Notes: generated by a model from the sequence alone, not told the origin. 64,000 bases of DNA from Asticcacaulis solisilvae (GCF_017875235.1 NZ_JAGGMI010000004.1:248001-312000), one strand, 5' to 3'. Shown: positions 32,698 to 44,867, counted from the first letter of the stretch. A program made the numbers and translations.

Positions 32698-34310
32698 CCA
32701 AGACTGCATCCCATATGCTCGCCTGTACCCTGATACTGGCCGGCCTGTCGGCCTGCGCCACCACTGGCGGAACCGCCGCCACGGCACACGAGGCCGACGG
32801 TGGCTTGAGCACCGCCGCCCGGGCGCTGCTGGCGGGAGATACGGAAAAGGCGGTGCGCGGCTTCGGCGACGCGGCGGCGCGCAACCCGGCCGACGCCAAC
32901 CGCCAGACCCTTTTGGCCCTCGCCTCGCAACAGGCGGCCGGCGGCGATCCCGGCGCCCAGGACGTCGCTGCCGCCGGCTACGACATGGCCCTGCGCAGTT
33001 CGCAGAACGCCTACTGGGCGGCTGTCCTGGCCGGCAAAGCCGCGCACGATCGCGGCCGCTACGCCCAGGCGCAGTCCTATTTCGCCCGCGCCGTGCTGAT
33101 GCGCCCCGATGATCACCGCGCCCTGCTGGCTTTAGCCATTTCGGCCTATCTGGCCGGCGATCCGCAACTGGCGTCGCTTAGCGCCGTCCAGGCCGCGCGC
33201 TCGCCCGACGCAGCCGTGCGCAAGGACGCATTGAAGATCTCGGCGCTCGCCTCGGCCGCGACCGGCCGGGACGCCGAAGCGCGCGCCACGCTCTCGCAAT
33301 TCCAGGCTTTGGCGCCCGACGAAGCGCCCGCCGTGCTGACGCGCATCAACGAACTGACGCGCACCAGCGCCGCCGAACCGGCCACGGCCGCCACTCCGCA
33401 AACCGCCCCCGCCACGCCCGACCAGGTGTCGGTCGACGTCGCCATTATCCTGTCGCAGACCGCGCAGCGCGACAGCATCGGGCTCAACCTGCTCGAAGGC
33501 CTGCAGGCGCAGTACGGCTTCCGGGAAGAAACGGTCGACAGCGGCGGCGGCAATATCGCCCGCACCGTCACCCAGGCGATCACCATCCCGCAACTGACCT
33601 ATAATCTCAACCTGTTCAACCGCTTCGGCCAATATTACCAGGTCGTTGCCCGGCCGATGCTGAGTGCGTATCGCGGCGAGCCGGCGGACTTCTTCGTCGG
33701 ACGTTCGGCCAAGGTCGCCGTCACCGGCGTCAACTTCTCGCAGTTGGAATCGATCGACATCGGCACCAATGTCAAGGTGACGCCGCTCGACATCACGCCC
33801 GAACGCAGCCGGCTGAAGATCGAGGTGACGCGCTCTTTTCTGTCGGCCGAACCGGCCGGCAATTTCAACGAAGCCGTCAACACCTGGCGCCAGACCGTGT
33901 CGACGACGGTCGAGGTCGACTTCGGCAAGACGCTGATCCTGTCGGGCCTGTCCGAAAGCGTGCGCGATTCGAGCGCGACCAAGACGCCGGTCATCGGCAA
34001 TGCGCCGATCGTCGGATCGCTGTTCAACCGGCGCATCACCACCGACAAGCGCGACGCGGTGCTGATCCTGGTGACGCCTTCGGCCGTCACGTCATTCGAC
34101 GCTCGCCCCTGGGCGCGTCCGGTCGATGTCAAGCGCCTGATCGGCCTGTGGACCACGGTCGTGGCCCCGGGCAGCGACGCCGCCACTATTACGCAACAGC
34201 TGGAACACGCCCGCCTGTTCACGCGCGGCCGCAAAGACGATGCCCGCCTGACCTGGCCCAGCCTGCCGCGCGACCAGGGTGAAATCGTCAAGGACCTGCT
34301 TATCCCCTAA
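32694..34310 (+). CDS. TPR-secretin lipoprotein, outer-membrane channel candidate
   Basis: A 538-residue protein. The signal peptide ends in a lipobox (LAGLSAC). Residues about 40-215 form TPR-like helical repeats (ALLAGDTEKAVRGFGDAAAR, GRYAQAQSYFARAVLM). The C-terminal half is a secretin domain: an early VSVDVAIILSQTAQRDSIG, then YYQVVARPMLSAYRGEPADF with FFVGRSAKV, DIGTNVKVTPL, KTLILSGLSE, TPVIGNAPIVGSLFNRR and a closing RDAVLILVTPSAV. Secretins form gated multimeric outer-membrane pores of type II/III secretion and type IV pili. Here TPRs replace the usual N-domains, and no secretion ATPase or inner-membrane platform lies in the window. Its ATG overlaps the preceding stop. Confidence 0.8.
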   Translation: MTKTASHMLACTLILAGLSACATTGGTAATAHEADGGLSTAARALLAGDTEKAVRGFGDAAARNPADANRQTLLALASQQAAGGDPGAQDVAAAGYDMALRSSQNAYWAAVLAGKAAHDRGRYAQAQSYFARAVLMRPDDHRALLALAISAYLAGDPQLASLSAVQAARSPDAAVRKDALKISALASAATGRDAEARATLSQFQALAPDEAPAVLTRINELTRTSAAEPATAATPQTAPATPDQVSVDVAIILSQTAQRDSIGLNLLEGLQAQYGFREETVDSGGGNIARTVTQAITIPQLTYNLNLFNRFGQYYQVVARPMLSAYRGEPADFFVGRSAKVAVTGVNFSQLESIDIGTNVKVTPLDITPERSRLKIEVTRSFLSAEPAGNFNEAVNTWRQTVSTTVEVDFGKTLILSGLSESVRDSSATKTPVIGNAPIVGSLFNRRITTDKRDAVLILVTPSAVTSFDARPWARPVDVKRLIGLWTTVVAPGSDAATITQQLEHARLFTRGRKDDARLTWPSLPRDQGEIVKDLLIP

Positions 34311-34332
34311 CTCCAAACTGAGAGGTGATGTC

Positions 34333-34827
34333 ATGCGTAGAGTGCTTATCGTACCGGCCATCCTGTCCAGCCTGCTGCCGTTGAGCCTGCTCAACAATGC
34401 TCCCGCCGAGGCCAAGCAGGACTGCGTCGCCGTCATGCAGCTGGTCGGCGTTCCCGCCGATGTCGCCACCGCTTCCGACGAAAGCGAAGGCGATGAGGAC
34501 GGCGATGGCGATGTCTGGATCAACCAGGGCGGCGGAAAGATGATCGGCTTCATCGACTGCAAGAAGATGCCGGGCGCCAAGAACGGCGATACCTACACCC
34601 AGAACTACGACACCGGCAAGACGCGCAAGACCGGCAACGACCCGCACACCGCGCTGATCGGCATGGACCTGCGCAGCCGCAGCACGTCGGGCACCTCGCG
34701 CTCGTCGTCCAGTTCCTCGTCGTCGAGCCAGACCGGCGCCAGCCGCCCCGCCACGTCGGGCAGCAACGACGGCGCCGCCCCGACCGTCCCCGGCAAGAAG
34801 CGCGCGCCCGTTAAGGCCGCGCAATAA
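34333..34827 (+). CDS. Small exported protein with Ser-rich tail, unknown function
   Basis: A 164-residue protein with a signal peptide (VLIVPAILSSLLPLSLLNNAPAEA). The mature part begins KQDCVAVMQLVG and contains an acidic stretch (DESEGDEDGDGD) that could bind cations, then FIDCKKMPGAKNGDTY. The tail is a low-complexity serine run followed by a basic end (GKKRAPVKAAQ). The two cysteines may pair. ATG 34333 has AGAGGTGATG upstream. It follows the secretin-lipoprotein gene by 22 bases. Not recognised. Confidence 0.65.
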   Translation: MRRVLIVPAILSSLLPLSLLNNAPAEAKQDCVAVMQLVGVPADVATASDESEGDEDGDGDVWINQGGGKMIGFIDCKKMPGAKNGDTYTQNYDTGKTRKTGNDPHTALIGMDLRSRSTSGTSRSSSSSSSSSQTGASRPATSGSNDGAAPTVPGKKRAPVKAAQ

Positions 34828-34851
34828 ATCACAACACCACAGGAGACACCC

Positions 34852-35820
34852 ATGCGTACCTTAACCATCGCCGCCGCAGCCCTGCTGCTTCCGGCATTGG
34901 CGGCCCAGGCCCAGGACAAGACGGCGCCCGCATCCTTCGAACTCAGCAAGGCCCAGCTGGCGAAAATCCAGCAGATCAACGCCCGTTACGACGCGCAGGT
35001 GAAGGCGGGTTTTGCCGGCGACGACAAGACGGTGGCCGCCATGCAGGCCGAACTGAAGACCATCGACGCAATGAAGGACCCCGCCGGCAAGACGTCCGCC
35101 ATCGCGGCTTACCAGACGAAGTACGCCAAGACCTACAAGGCGGCCCTGGCAAAGGGAAAGGTCAACCTCGCCGCCTGGGCAGGTGAACTCACGGCGGTCA
35201 CACGCATGGTCTATACCGTCAAGGACGGGACGCACATTCTGGCGACCGCCGCCAGCACCAGCGGCGGCGACCCAGTTCCCGCCACCACGACCAAGACCTT
35301 GCGCGCCTCGGATTTCACTTTCGAGAAAGACCTGACCTGCGGCGCCATCGCAGGCGCGGGCGTCACTCTGTCAGGCCTCGACATCACCAATGACACCTGG
35401 GCGGCGGAGGTCGGCGGCTGCATGAGCTACGGCATACTCATCCATGCCTTTTCGATACCGTCCGACAAGCGGGCGCAGGTCGAACTGGGCGGAGATATCA
35501 GCACGGACGTATGGGCCGTCGGCGTGATCGTCGGGGCGGTCAGTTCGGGATCAAGCGCCCTTCAGGTTGTCGATGACAACGGAAACTATGCCGTCGTCAA
35601 GACGACCCATTGCTCGGCCGCGGCGCCTGTGCTGTGGGCCGCGGCCGCCTCATGCGGCTTTGAAAACATCAATCTGTCCCAGCGGATCAGCGAGGCCGGA
35701 GACTACGAGATCGTCGCCCGGACCTATACCAGCACGATTGCCGGCGGCGTCGTGGCGGCAACCGCAGCAACCTCAAAGGTCCGGGACCTGTCCGCCAAGA
35801 TCATCCTGGAGCCCCGCTGA
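34852..35820 (+). CDS. Exported protein of unknown function in secretin cluster
   Basis: A 322-residue protein with a Sec signal peptide (TLTIAAAALLLPALAAQAQ). Residues about 28-115 are a lysine-rich, strongly helical region (LSKAQLAKIQQINARYDAQV); the remainder is predicted beta-rich, with four cysteines (LTCGAIAGAGV, GGCMSYG, TTHCSAAAP, SCGFENI) that could form two disulfides. No enzyme motif is visible. The SD is ACAGGAGAC before ATG 34852. Its stop shares one base with the next ATG (TGATG), so the two are translationally coupled. Confidence 0.65.
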   Translation: MRTLTIAAAALLLPALAAQAQDKTAPASFELSKAQLAKIQQINARYDAQVKAGFAGDDKTVAAMQAELKTIDAMKDPAGKTSAIAAYQTKYAKTYKAALAKGKVNLAAWAGELTAVTRMVYTVKDGTHILATAASTSGGDPVPATTTKTLRASDFTFEKDLTCGAIAGAGVTLSGLDITNDTWAAEVGGCMSYGILIHAFSIPSDKRAQVELGGDISTDVWAVGVIVGAVSSGSSALQVVDDNGNYAVVKTTHCSAAAPVLWAAAASCGFENINLSQRISEAGDYEIVARTYTSTIAGGVVAATAATSKVRDLSAKIILEPR

Positions 35821-37253
35821 TGACCCGCACAATTCTTTGCAATCCTGTCCTTTTCGGTTTTGCGACCACAGTCGCCCTGATGGCCGCATCCTCCGCCAAT
35901 GCCTCGGTCGAAAGCATGGCGACGCCGCGCGACGGCGACCGCAACTGCACCAACGCCCAGGAAAACAACAATTTCGCCCTGTGGCGCCCCTCTGATGGGC
36001 GGCTCGTCATCGGCGGCGAAGGCAAGGCGAAATTCGAATTCTACGGCCATGGCATCGACCTGTCGCCCGACGCCCAGCTTACCGGCATCAGCGGCGCTTC
36101 GGCGCGGCGCGTCGATGCGCGGGGCGGGGCGGTCAACGGCGCGCGCGGCTGCGGCAATATCGGCTCTGTCATCGTCGAGATCGACCTGCCGGGCGTGGGG
36201 TCGGCGAACAACGGCACGCTGAGGATCGGCTCGGAAACCATTGCCTTCACAGCCACGCCGCGCGTCGCCCAGAATGTCGAATGGGATGACGCCAACAAGG
36301 CCGACGGCCGCGCCTCGGGCGGCACTACGGCCGTCAGTACGGCGCCGCCACCGCCGCCACCGCCAACCAGCAAAAACGGCGGGGGCACCTGCACCGGCCC
36401 CGGCTGCCCTGGTCCCGCCAACAGCGTCCAGGCGCCGACAAGCAGCGGCTCTACAGTCACCCAGCCGGACACCCGCACCCTGCCGCGCTGCGCCGACGCC
36501 TATGGCATGAAGGGCGAGATCAGCAATGTCGGCCGCGATCTGACCCTGACCCTGCCGATCATCCGCACTGGGGCGATAGAACAGTGCTATGGCCGCCACC
36601 TGCTGACCCGCTTCGTGACAAAAGGCGTGAACGACGCCACCACGCTGTCCGGTCCGGCGCCCGCGCTCGGCATGACCGCGCCTCCGGCCCTGCACGCCAG
36701 CTTCCGCCAGCAGGACGGCCTTAAGGACAAGGCCGGGCTGATCACGCTCGACGACGATGTGTTGAAGACCTTCGTCGGCCGCCAGAGCTTCGACATCGAG
36801 ATTACTCCGGGTTCGGGGTCGCGCCTGAAGCTGATCCTGAAGTCCGAGCCCGCCTATGGCCCCAAGGCCATCGCCGCGCCGCTCATCAATCCCAATATGG
36901 GACGGATGAGCTCCGACATGGTGCTGAAAGTCACGACCTATCAGGCGGCGGGCACGGGCGAAACCTTCTCGTGGCGTTTGACGCCCAACGACGGCGCGCC
37001 CGGCAATTGCTTCGTGCAGACCTCGGGTACGGCCACGGCGACTTCGGGCGCGACGGCCTTCGAGTTGCCGCTGCGCGCCACGGAAGCTGCAAACTGCAGC
37101 GGCAAGAGTTTCCGGGCGACGATCGCCACCGCCTCGGTCGCCTCACCCGCCGGCACACCATTCGAACAGTCGGTCAGCTTCGTGCTGCAGCCGTTGGCGA
37201 CAGTCCGCGTCCCGAACCAAAATACACCGCAGGTCACGCGGCCAAGCTTCTAG
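35820..37253 (+). CDS. Exported proline-rich-linker protein of unknown function, last gene of secretin cluster
   Basis: A 477-residue exported protein (signal around VLFGFATTVALMAASSANAS). Two folded parts are joined by a low-complexity linker with eight consecutive prolines (STAPPPPPPPPTSKN) and TCTGPGCPGP. The first part contains NNFALWRPSDGRLVIGGEGK; the second (about 230-460) is beta-rich with cysteines CADAYG, EQCYGRH, GNCFVQTSG and AANCSGKS. No catalytic motif is seen; an adhesin- or pilus-like surface role is possible. It starts by overlapping the upstream stop. Its TAG stop is the first three bases of a palindromic repeat. Confidence 0.65.
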   Translation: MTRTILCNPVLFGFATTVALMAASSANASVESMATPRDGDRNCTNAQENNNFALWRPSDGRLVIGGEGKAKFEFYGHGIDLSPDAQLTGISGASARRVDARGGAVNGARGCGNIGSVIVEIDLPGVGSANNGTLRIGSETIAFTATPRVAQNVEWDDANKADGRASGGTTAVSTAPPPPPPPTSKNGGGTCTGPGCPGPANSVQAPTSSGSTVTQPDTRTLPRCADAYGMKGEISNVGRDLTLTLPIIRTGAIEQCYGRHLLTRFVTKGVNDATTLSGPAPALGMTAPPALHASFRQQDGLKDKAGLITLDDDVLKTFVGRQSFDIEITPGSGSRLKLILKSEPAYGPKAIAAPLINPNMGRMSSDMVLKVTTYQAAGTGETFSWRLTPNDGAPGNCFVQTSGTATATSGATAFELPLRATEAANCSGKSFRATIATASVASPAGTPFEQSVSFVLQPLATVRVPNQNTPQVTRPSF

Positions 37254-37356
37254 AGCGATATGGCGAAAAGTGTGAAGCGGTTTTCGCCATAAATATCGCG
37301 ACAAAGTAAAAACTTAGATCGGGATGATTGCTTCCATCCAAAATCATTCCGATCTA
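37251..37356 (+). repeat. Double-hairpin palindromic repeat abutting a stop codon
   Basis: Starts TAGAGCGATATGGCGAAAAG with hairpin 1 closing TTTTCGCCATAAATATCGC; linker GCGACAAAGTAAAAAC; hairpin 2 AGATCGGGATGATT paired with AATCATTCCGATCT. The first TAG is the stop of the preceding gene, exactly as at 23167. Confidence 0.9.
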
Positions 37357-37421
37357 GTTCCCGCATAGTGAACGATGGCGTGTCCTGCAAAAGGGCCGCC
37401 ATCGCTCTTTTCATTCGCGCG

Positions 37422-40583
<3,162 letters not shown>

Positions 40584-41828
40584 CTAATGATCGTGGCTGG
40601 CGCCGGACTTTTCGATGTCCGCGCGGATAAGGAAGGCGCCCTTGGTGACATAGGCCGTGCCGGGCTCGAGCCCGCCCAAGACCTCGGTCCATTCCGGCGT
40701 CTGGCGGCCGGTTGCGATCATGCGCACCTCATAGGTGTCGCCGAACCTGGCGAACACCACCGGCATGTCGCGGAAGGTCTGGATGGCTTCGGTGCGGACG
40801 GCCAGGGCCACGCCCTGCTCGCCAGTGAAGAAGCTGGCTTCGACACCGAGCCCGGGCCGGAAGACGCCCTGGCTGCCCGGGAGGTGAACGTGGGCCATGA
40901 CCGTCTGGGTGGCGGGATCGGCGCTGGGCAGCACCGTCTCGACCCTGGCCGTGACTTTCGTCGCCTTGTCGAGCGTCCGGACCTCGACCTTCTGCCCGGC
41001 GCGGACCTTTTCGGCGTCGCGCGGAAACAGGAAGAATTCGGCGTGCAGCGCATTGGGGTCAGCGATCACATACAGCGGACTGTCATAGGCGACGCCGCCG
41101 ACATTGGCGTTCTTTTCGACGATGACGCCAGAGATCGGCGCGGGGATCGGGTAGGTCTGCAGGCTCTCGCTCGATTCGACCCGGGCGATGACCTGGCCCT
41201 TGCGCACCGCCTGGCCCAGTTCGGCCGACAAGGCCATGATGCGGCCGGGATACCAGGCGCGGACCTCGCTGCGGCCTTCGGGGGTGGTCTCGATACGGCC
41301 GGACAGGTCGATGCGGTCACTGAGCGTCGCCGGACCGGCCTGTTCGACCTGGACGCCGGCTGCGACCGCAGCCGCCGGGGCGATTGTCGTGCGGCCCTCG
41401 TAGGACGCATAGGTCCAGACATAGGCCTGGCCGCGATATGTCGCGTCGATCCGGACATCGAAGGAGTGCGGTTCCGCAACCACGCCCTGCCCACGCAGAT
41501 AGTCGCCCTGGGGCGCGAAGGCGAAGCGGTCGACCTTGCCGCCGAGACGCGTCAGCTGCGTTGTGACGGTGACGGCCTTGGGGTCTACCGGCTTGTTTTG
41601 CCAATAGGGAAAAAAGCGGAATTCCGGTTCGACCCCGGTCTCATAGATGGTGACTTCAAGCGAGAAGCCGCCATCGCGCAGCAATCGTCCATTGTGCGGG
41701 CCGCGTTCGAATTCCTCTTCCGCGCCGTGGCCTTGGCCATCGTCGTCCTTCGGCCTGCCGCACGCCGCCAGTGCCAGGGCCGCCATGCCACCTAAAAGGA
41801 TGTTACGCTTGTTCATGTTACTGATCAT
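40584..41828 (-). CDS. czcB: CzcB-like periplasmic adaptor lipoprotein of the metal efflux system
   Basis: A 414-residue membrane-fusion protein. The signal peptide ends in a lipobox (AALALAACG), so it is probably lipid-anchored. An extra N-terminal domain (GPHNGRLLRDGGFSLEVTIY) precedes the biotinyl-lipoyl halves (RSEVRAWYPGRIMALSAELG, YPIPAPISGVIVEKNANVGG) and the beta-barrel (RPGLGVEASFF). This extra domain is found in CzcB homologues. The C-terminus is GASHDH, a possible metal ligand. The ATG at 41826-41828 overlaps the czcC stop (ATGA), with a second ATG four codons on. Confidence 0.88.
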   Translation of the reverse strand: MISNMNKRNILLGGMAALALAACGRPKDDDGQGHGAEEEFERGPHNGRLLRDGGFSLEVTIYETGVEPEFRFFPYWQNKPVDPKAVTVTTQLTRLGGKVDRFAFAPQGDYLRGQGVVAEPHSFDVRIDATYRGQAYVWTYASYEGRTTIAPAAAVAAGVQVEQAGPATLSDRIDLSGRIETTPEGRSEVRAWYPGRIMALSAELGQAVRKGQVIARVESSESLQTYPIPAPISGVIVEKNANVGGVAYDSPLYVIADPNALHAEFFLFPRDAEKVRAGQKVEVRTLDKATKVTARVETVLPSADPATQTVMAHVHLPGSQGVFRPGLGVEASFFTGEQGVALAVRTEAIQTFRDMPVVFARFGDTYEVRMIATGRQTPEWTEVLGGLEPGTAYVTKGAFLIRADIEKSGASHDH

Positions 41829-43102
41829 TGTGCCGTCTCCATGTCCGGCAGTACGGCGGCCCATTTGCCGCTCAGGCGCTCGCGGCGGGCCTGTTCGAGG
41901 TGAAACTGCTTGAGGATTTCGAGGCGCCGCGCCCTGACCTTGAGGAGCGAATCCTGGGCGCCCATCACGTCGCGATAGGTGAAACCGCCACGGGCAAAGC
42001 CTTCGCGGACCTGCGTCACCGCGCGTTCGGCCTGAGGGATGACCTCGGCCTCGATGCGGCGGACCTCTTCGGCGGCATTGACCAGCCGCAGCGTGCTGGC
42101 CGCGATCTCACGCGACCGGATACGTTCCGCTGCTTCGATGTCGGTGGCCGCCGCCATGGCTTCGGCCTGCGAGCGCGCGACGGCGCCCTGGTTGGTGTTA
42201 TAGCGCCCGAGCGGAAGGGTGCCGCCGATCACGAAGGCAAAAGCGTCATCAGCCTTGAAGTGGCGGATGCCGGCCTGCAAGGTCGGGTCCTGGGTGCGGC
42301 GCGAGGTTTCGACCTTGATCTCGGCCGCCGCCACGCGTTGCTGGGCGCGCAAGACTTCAACATCCGGCGTTTCAATCAAGGCTGGCGTGGCGCCGGCCGC
42401 GCTGACATCGTTGAGCCAGGCGGGATCAAGGTCGAAGTCAGCGCCTCCGTTCCACAAGCTGGCCAGTTCAAGCCGCAATTGCCGGGCCTTGGCCGTCGCC
42501 TGATCAAGCGCGATCCGGCTTGAGGCGACATCGCTGTCGGCCAGTGAACCGGCAAACAGCGGGTCGCGCGCGGCCGCGACACGGCGGCCAATTTCAGCTT
42601 GCGCTGCCTTCGCCAAGCTCAAGCGGTCGGCGGCCAAGACGGCCTCTGCTTCGGCGGCCATGGCTTCAATCCACAGCCTGTGGGCGTCCCACACGACGTT
42701 CCATGTCCGCAGGCGGCCCTGCGCGGCGATCAGGTCGCGCTGCGCCTGCGCCGCGCCGATGCGGGCGGTGCGTTTGCCGCCGCGCTCATAGGACTGCTGG
42801 TAGCTGAGCGTCGTTTCGGCCCGGTCGATGCCGCCGTACGGACCGGAACCCAGTGCGTTCTCGACCTCAAGGCCGAGGCTGGGATTGGGGCGGACACTCG
42901 CCTGGCGGATATTGGCTGAGGCGGCGGCCAGACGCTGCTGCGTCGCCTGCGCGGCCGGATCGGCTTGCGCGGCCCGCGTCAGGGCGGTGACCAGGCTGAG
43001 CGGTTCCGCCCACACGGGCGCGGCTATGACAAGAGACGCGACGGCGGCAGACGCCATGGCGAACGGAAGCGCGCGTTTTCCGCGCGAAGAAAGGGAGATC
43101 AT
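41825..43102 (-). CDS. czcC: CzcC-like outer-membrane channel of the metal efflux system
   Basis: A 425-residue TolC-family outer-membrane factor. The signal peptide (FAMASAAVASLVIAAPVWAE) lacks a lipobox cysteine, so it is not a lipoprotein. Two TolC repeats with long helices are visible (SLVTALTRAAQADPAAQATQ, SVRPNPSLGLEVENALG, GTLPLGRYNTNQGAVARSQA). It completes the tripartite metal exporter with the next two genes. A hairpin-rich repeat lies in the 97 bases between this start and the stop of the His-rich gene. Confidence 0.88.
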   Translation of the reverse strand: MISLSSRGKRALPFAMASAAVASLVIAAPVWAEPLSLVTALTRAAQADPAAQATQQRLAAASANIRQASVRPNPSLGLEVENALGSGPYGGIDRAETTLSYQQSYERGGKRTARIGAAQAQRDLIAAQGRLRTWNVVWDAHRLWIEAMAAEAEAVLAADRLSLAKAAQAEIGRRVAAARDPLFAGSLADSDVASSRIALDQATAKARQLRLELASLWNGGADFDLDPAWLNDVSAAGATPALIETPDVEVLRAQQRVAAAEIKVETSRRTQDPTLQAGIRHFKADDAFAFVIGGTLPLGRYNTNQGAVARSQAEAMAAATDIEAAERIRSREIAASTLRLVNAAEEVRRIEAEVIPQAERAVTQVREGFARGGFTYRDVMGAQDSLLKVRARRLEILKQFHLEQARRERLSGKWAAVLPDMETAQ

Positions 43103-43118
43103 CAGAGTCCTCGGTCGA

Positions 43119-43201
43119 GAGCGTTTCCCGGCGAAGCGGACACCCGTTCGCCGCCAGGTTTTTGATGCGCCGGAGACCGGCGCGCGAAATCAAAAACGCT
43201 C
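43119..43201. repeat. Diverged relative of the double-hairpin repeat, within the czc operon
   Basis: Ends GAGCG...CGCTC; hairpin 1 has CGGCGAA paired with TTCGCCG (shared with the copy at 63125); hairpin 2 has GTTTTTGAT and GCGCCGG paired with CCGGCGC and ATCAAAAAC. In the direction of transcription it begins at the TGA stop of the His-rich gene. It may attenuate or process the transcript between czcI and czcC. Confidence 0.65.
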
Positions 43202-43598
43202 AGGCGCGCGGCGGCTGGTCAGGTATGCCGACATATCGGCCGGCGAGGCGGGCGTTGTTACCCGGACGCAGGTCCAGCGCAACGGCGTAGGCGATGGCCT
43301 CTATCGGAAAGCCTCCGGCAGGGGTTCCGAACTGGGTTTCGCCGCCGGCATGGTGATGATGGACAGGCCCGCCGTCATGGCTTTCCGGAACAAGATGACC
43401 GTCGCAGTCATCGACCTGGCCGTCACAGGCCTTCGCCCATCCGCCATCCGCCAGTTGCATGTCGCCGCTGACCATGTGCTGGATGTTGAGCACATTCGAC
43501 TGGACCGCGGCAAAACCGGCGTGCAGCATCGCGGCCATGCAGAGCATGGCGCAGACCGTCATCAGTCGAGACAGATATGTGGCAGTTAGAGATTTCAT
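43200..43598 (-). CDS. Small His-rich exported protein, CzcI-like
   Basis: A 132-residue exported protein (signal MTVCAMLCMAAMLHAGFAA). The mature part holds a metal-binding stretch HDGGPVHHHHAGG and further acidic and His residues (DDCDGHLVPESHD). As first gene before czcCBA it corresponds in position and character to CzcI, a periplasmic metal-binding or regulatory accessory. The match is by context and composition, not a strong motif. The TGA stop lies on the edge of a palindromic repeat. Confidence 0.7.
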   Translation of the reverse strand: MKSLTATYLSRLMTVCAMLCMAAMLHAGFAAVQSNVLNIQHMVSGDMQLADGGWAKACDGQVDDCDGHLVPESHDGGPVHHHHAGGETQFGTPAGGFPIEAIAYAVALDLRPGNNARLAGRYVGIPDQPPRA

Positions 43599-43774
43599 GG
43601 CAATGCGACAACCATCGCATCAGAGCATAAGCGCCTTTACAGGAAATGAAAGGCGTTATCTTGTACGGCGATGATGCCGGCAAAACAGCTTTGTGACAAA
43701 AAACCAATTTAATAAATGCTGGTTATGAGGCTATTATCCACGAATTGAAGATGGAATAGTTTCGTCGCCGAATC
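43599..43774. other. Divergent promoter region between the czc operon and the LacI gene
   Basis: 176 bases containing the promoters of both units; AT-rich towards the LacI side (AATTTAATAAATGC). I could not assign a metal-regulator site or a LacI operator with confidence. Confidence 0.4.
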
Positions 43775-44839
43775 ATGGATACTGACGCAAAGCAGCAAAC
43801 AGCACGGCATCGCCGAGGCGCGGTGACGATCCATGATGTAGCCAGGCATATCGGCGTATCGTCCATGACCGTGTCGCGGGTGATCAACGGCGAAAAGAAT
43901 GTGCGGGATGAGACGCGCCAGAAGGTCCTGGCGTCCATCAAGGAGCTGAACTACGCTCCCAGCCCGACCGCGCGCACCCTCGCCACCCGCGACCCCGTTC
44001 AGCTGGCGGTACTGTACTCGAATCCCTCAACCGCCTACCTCAACGAAGTCCTCCTGGGCGTTCTCATGGAAAGCGGCCGTTGCGGCTGCCGCGTCAGCCT
44101 CCAGGCCTGCCGGGACGTCGACGGGGCGGTCGAGGCGCTGGAGCAGTTCAGCCGCTCTGGCATAGAAGGCGTCATCCTTCCCGCGCCCTTGTCGAACTAC
44201 AATCGCGTCGCCACCACGCTCGAGGCTCTCGGCCTGGCGTCGGTCGGGATCGCGGCCGCCCAGCAGCCGACGGGGCGTACCATTGTCAGCATCGACGATC
44301 GCGCCGCCGCCTTCGCGATGACCATGCGGCTGATAGAGCTTGGTCACACGCGCATCGGGTTCATCAAGGGACATCCCAATAACCGGGCAAGCGATTTCCG
44401 CGCCGAAGGCTTCATGGCGGCCATGAACGCCGCCGGCCTCGACGCCGATCCGGACCTGATCGTGCAAGGCTATTTCGACTATCATTCCGGCTTCCAGGCG
44501 TCGGCCGAGCTGCTGGGACTGGCCAAACGGCCGACCGCGATATTCGCCTCCAACGACGATATGGCCGCCGGCGTGCTTGCCAATGCGCACAGCTTTGGCA
44601 TTTCCGTGCCTGGCGAGTTGTCTGTCGTGGGCTTCGACGACACGACGGTCGCCACCACCGTCTGGCCGGAACTCACCACGGTCCGCCAGGCGACGACCGA
44701 CATGGCCGTCCGCGCCGTCGATCTTGTCCTGCAGCAGGTCCGCGCCCAACGCAGCGGCATGGCGTACGAGCCCACCTGGGAAGTGCATCCCTTCGAGATC
44801 GTGGAACGCATGTCAACGGCGCCGTTGCCGAAGGCATAG
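43775..44839 (+). CDS. LacI family transcriptional regulator
   Basis: A 354-residue repressor with the LacI HTH near residues 17-45 (VTIHDVARHIGVSSMTVSRV followed by INGEKNVRDETRQKV), a hinge, and a periplasmic-binding-protein-like sugar domain (VQLAVLYSNPSTAYLNEVLL, GHTRIGFIKGHPNNRAS, PTAIFASNDDMAAGVLANA, VVGFDDTTVATTVWPELTTV). The regulator should respond to a sugar or sugar acid. It stands next to the GntR gene and the oxidation operon at 46236-52596 and close to none of the receptors; its targets are not visible. A hairpin and a palindrome follow its stop. Confidence 0.9.
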   Translation: MDTDAKQQTARHRRGAVTIHDVARHIGVSSMTVSRVINGEKNVRDETRQKVLASIKELNYAPSPTARTLATRDPVQLAVLYSNPSTAYLNEVLLGVLMESGRCGCRVSLQACRDVDGAVEALEQFSRSGIEGVILPAPLSNYNRVATTLEALGLASVGIAAAQQPTGRTIVSIDDRAAAFAMTMRLIELGHTRIGFIKGHPNNRASDFRAEGFMAAMNAAGLDADPDLIVQGYFDYHSGFQASAELLGLAKRPTAIFASNDDMAAGVLANAHSFGISVPGELSVVGFDDTTVATTVWPELTTVRQATTDMAVRAVDLVLQQVRAQRSGMAYEPTWEVHPFEIVERMSTAPLPKA

Positions 44840-44847
44840 AGCTAGCT

Positions 44848-44864
44848 GAGCCGGCGGCCGGCTC
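44848..44864 (+). terminator. Short hairpin after the LacI gene
   Basis: GAGCCG-GCGGC-CGGCTC forms a GC-rich stem nine bases after the LacI stop but lacks a T-run, so termination would be weak or factor-dependent. Confidence 0.4.
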
Positions 44865-44867
44865 AAT

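Noticed and set aside
37374-37412. GATGGCG...CGCCATC hairpin between the convergent secretin cluster and czcA as a terminator
   Set aside because: Pairing is modest, the loop is long and the T-run after it is only CTCTTTTC; the repeat at 37251 is the stronger structure there.
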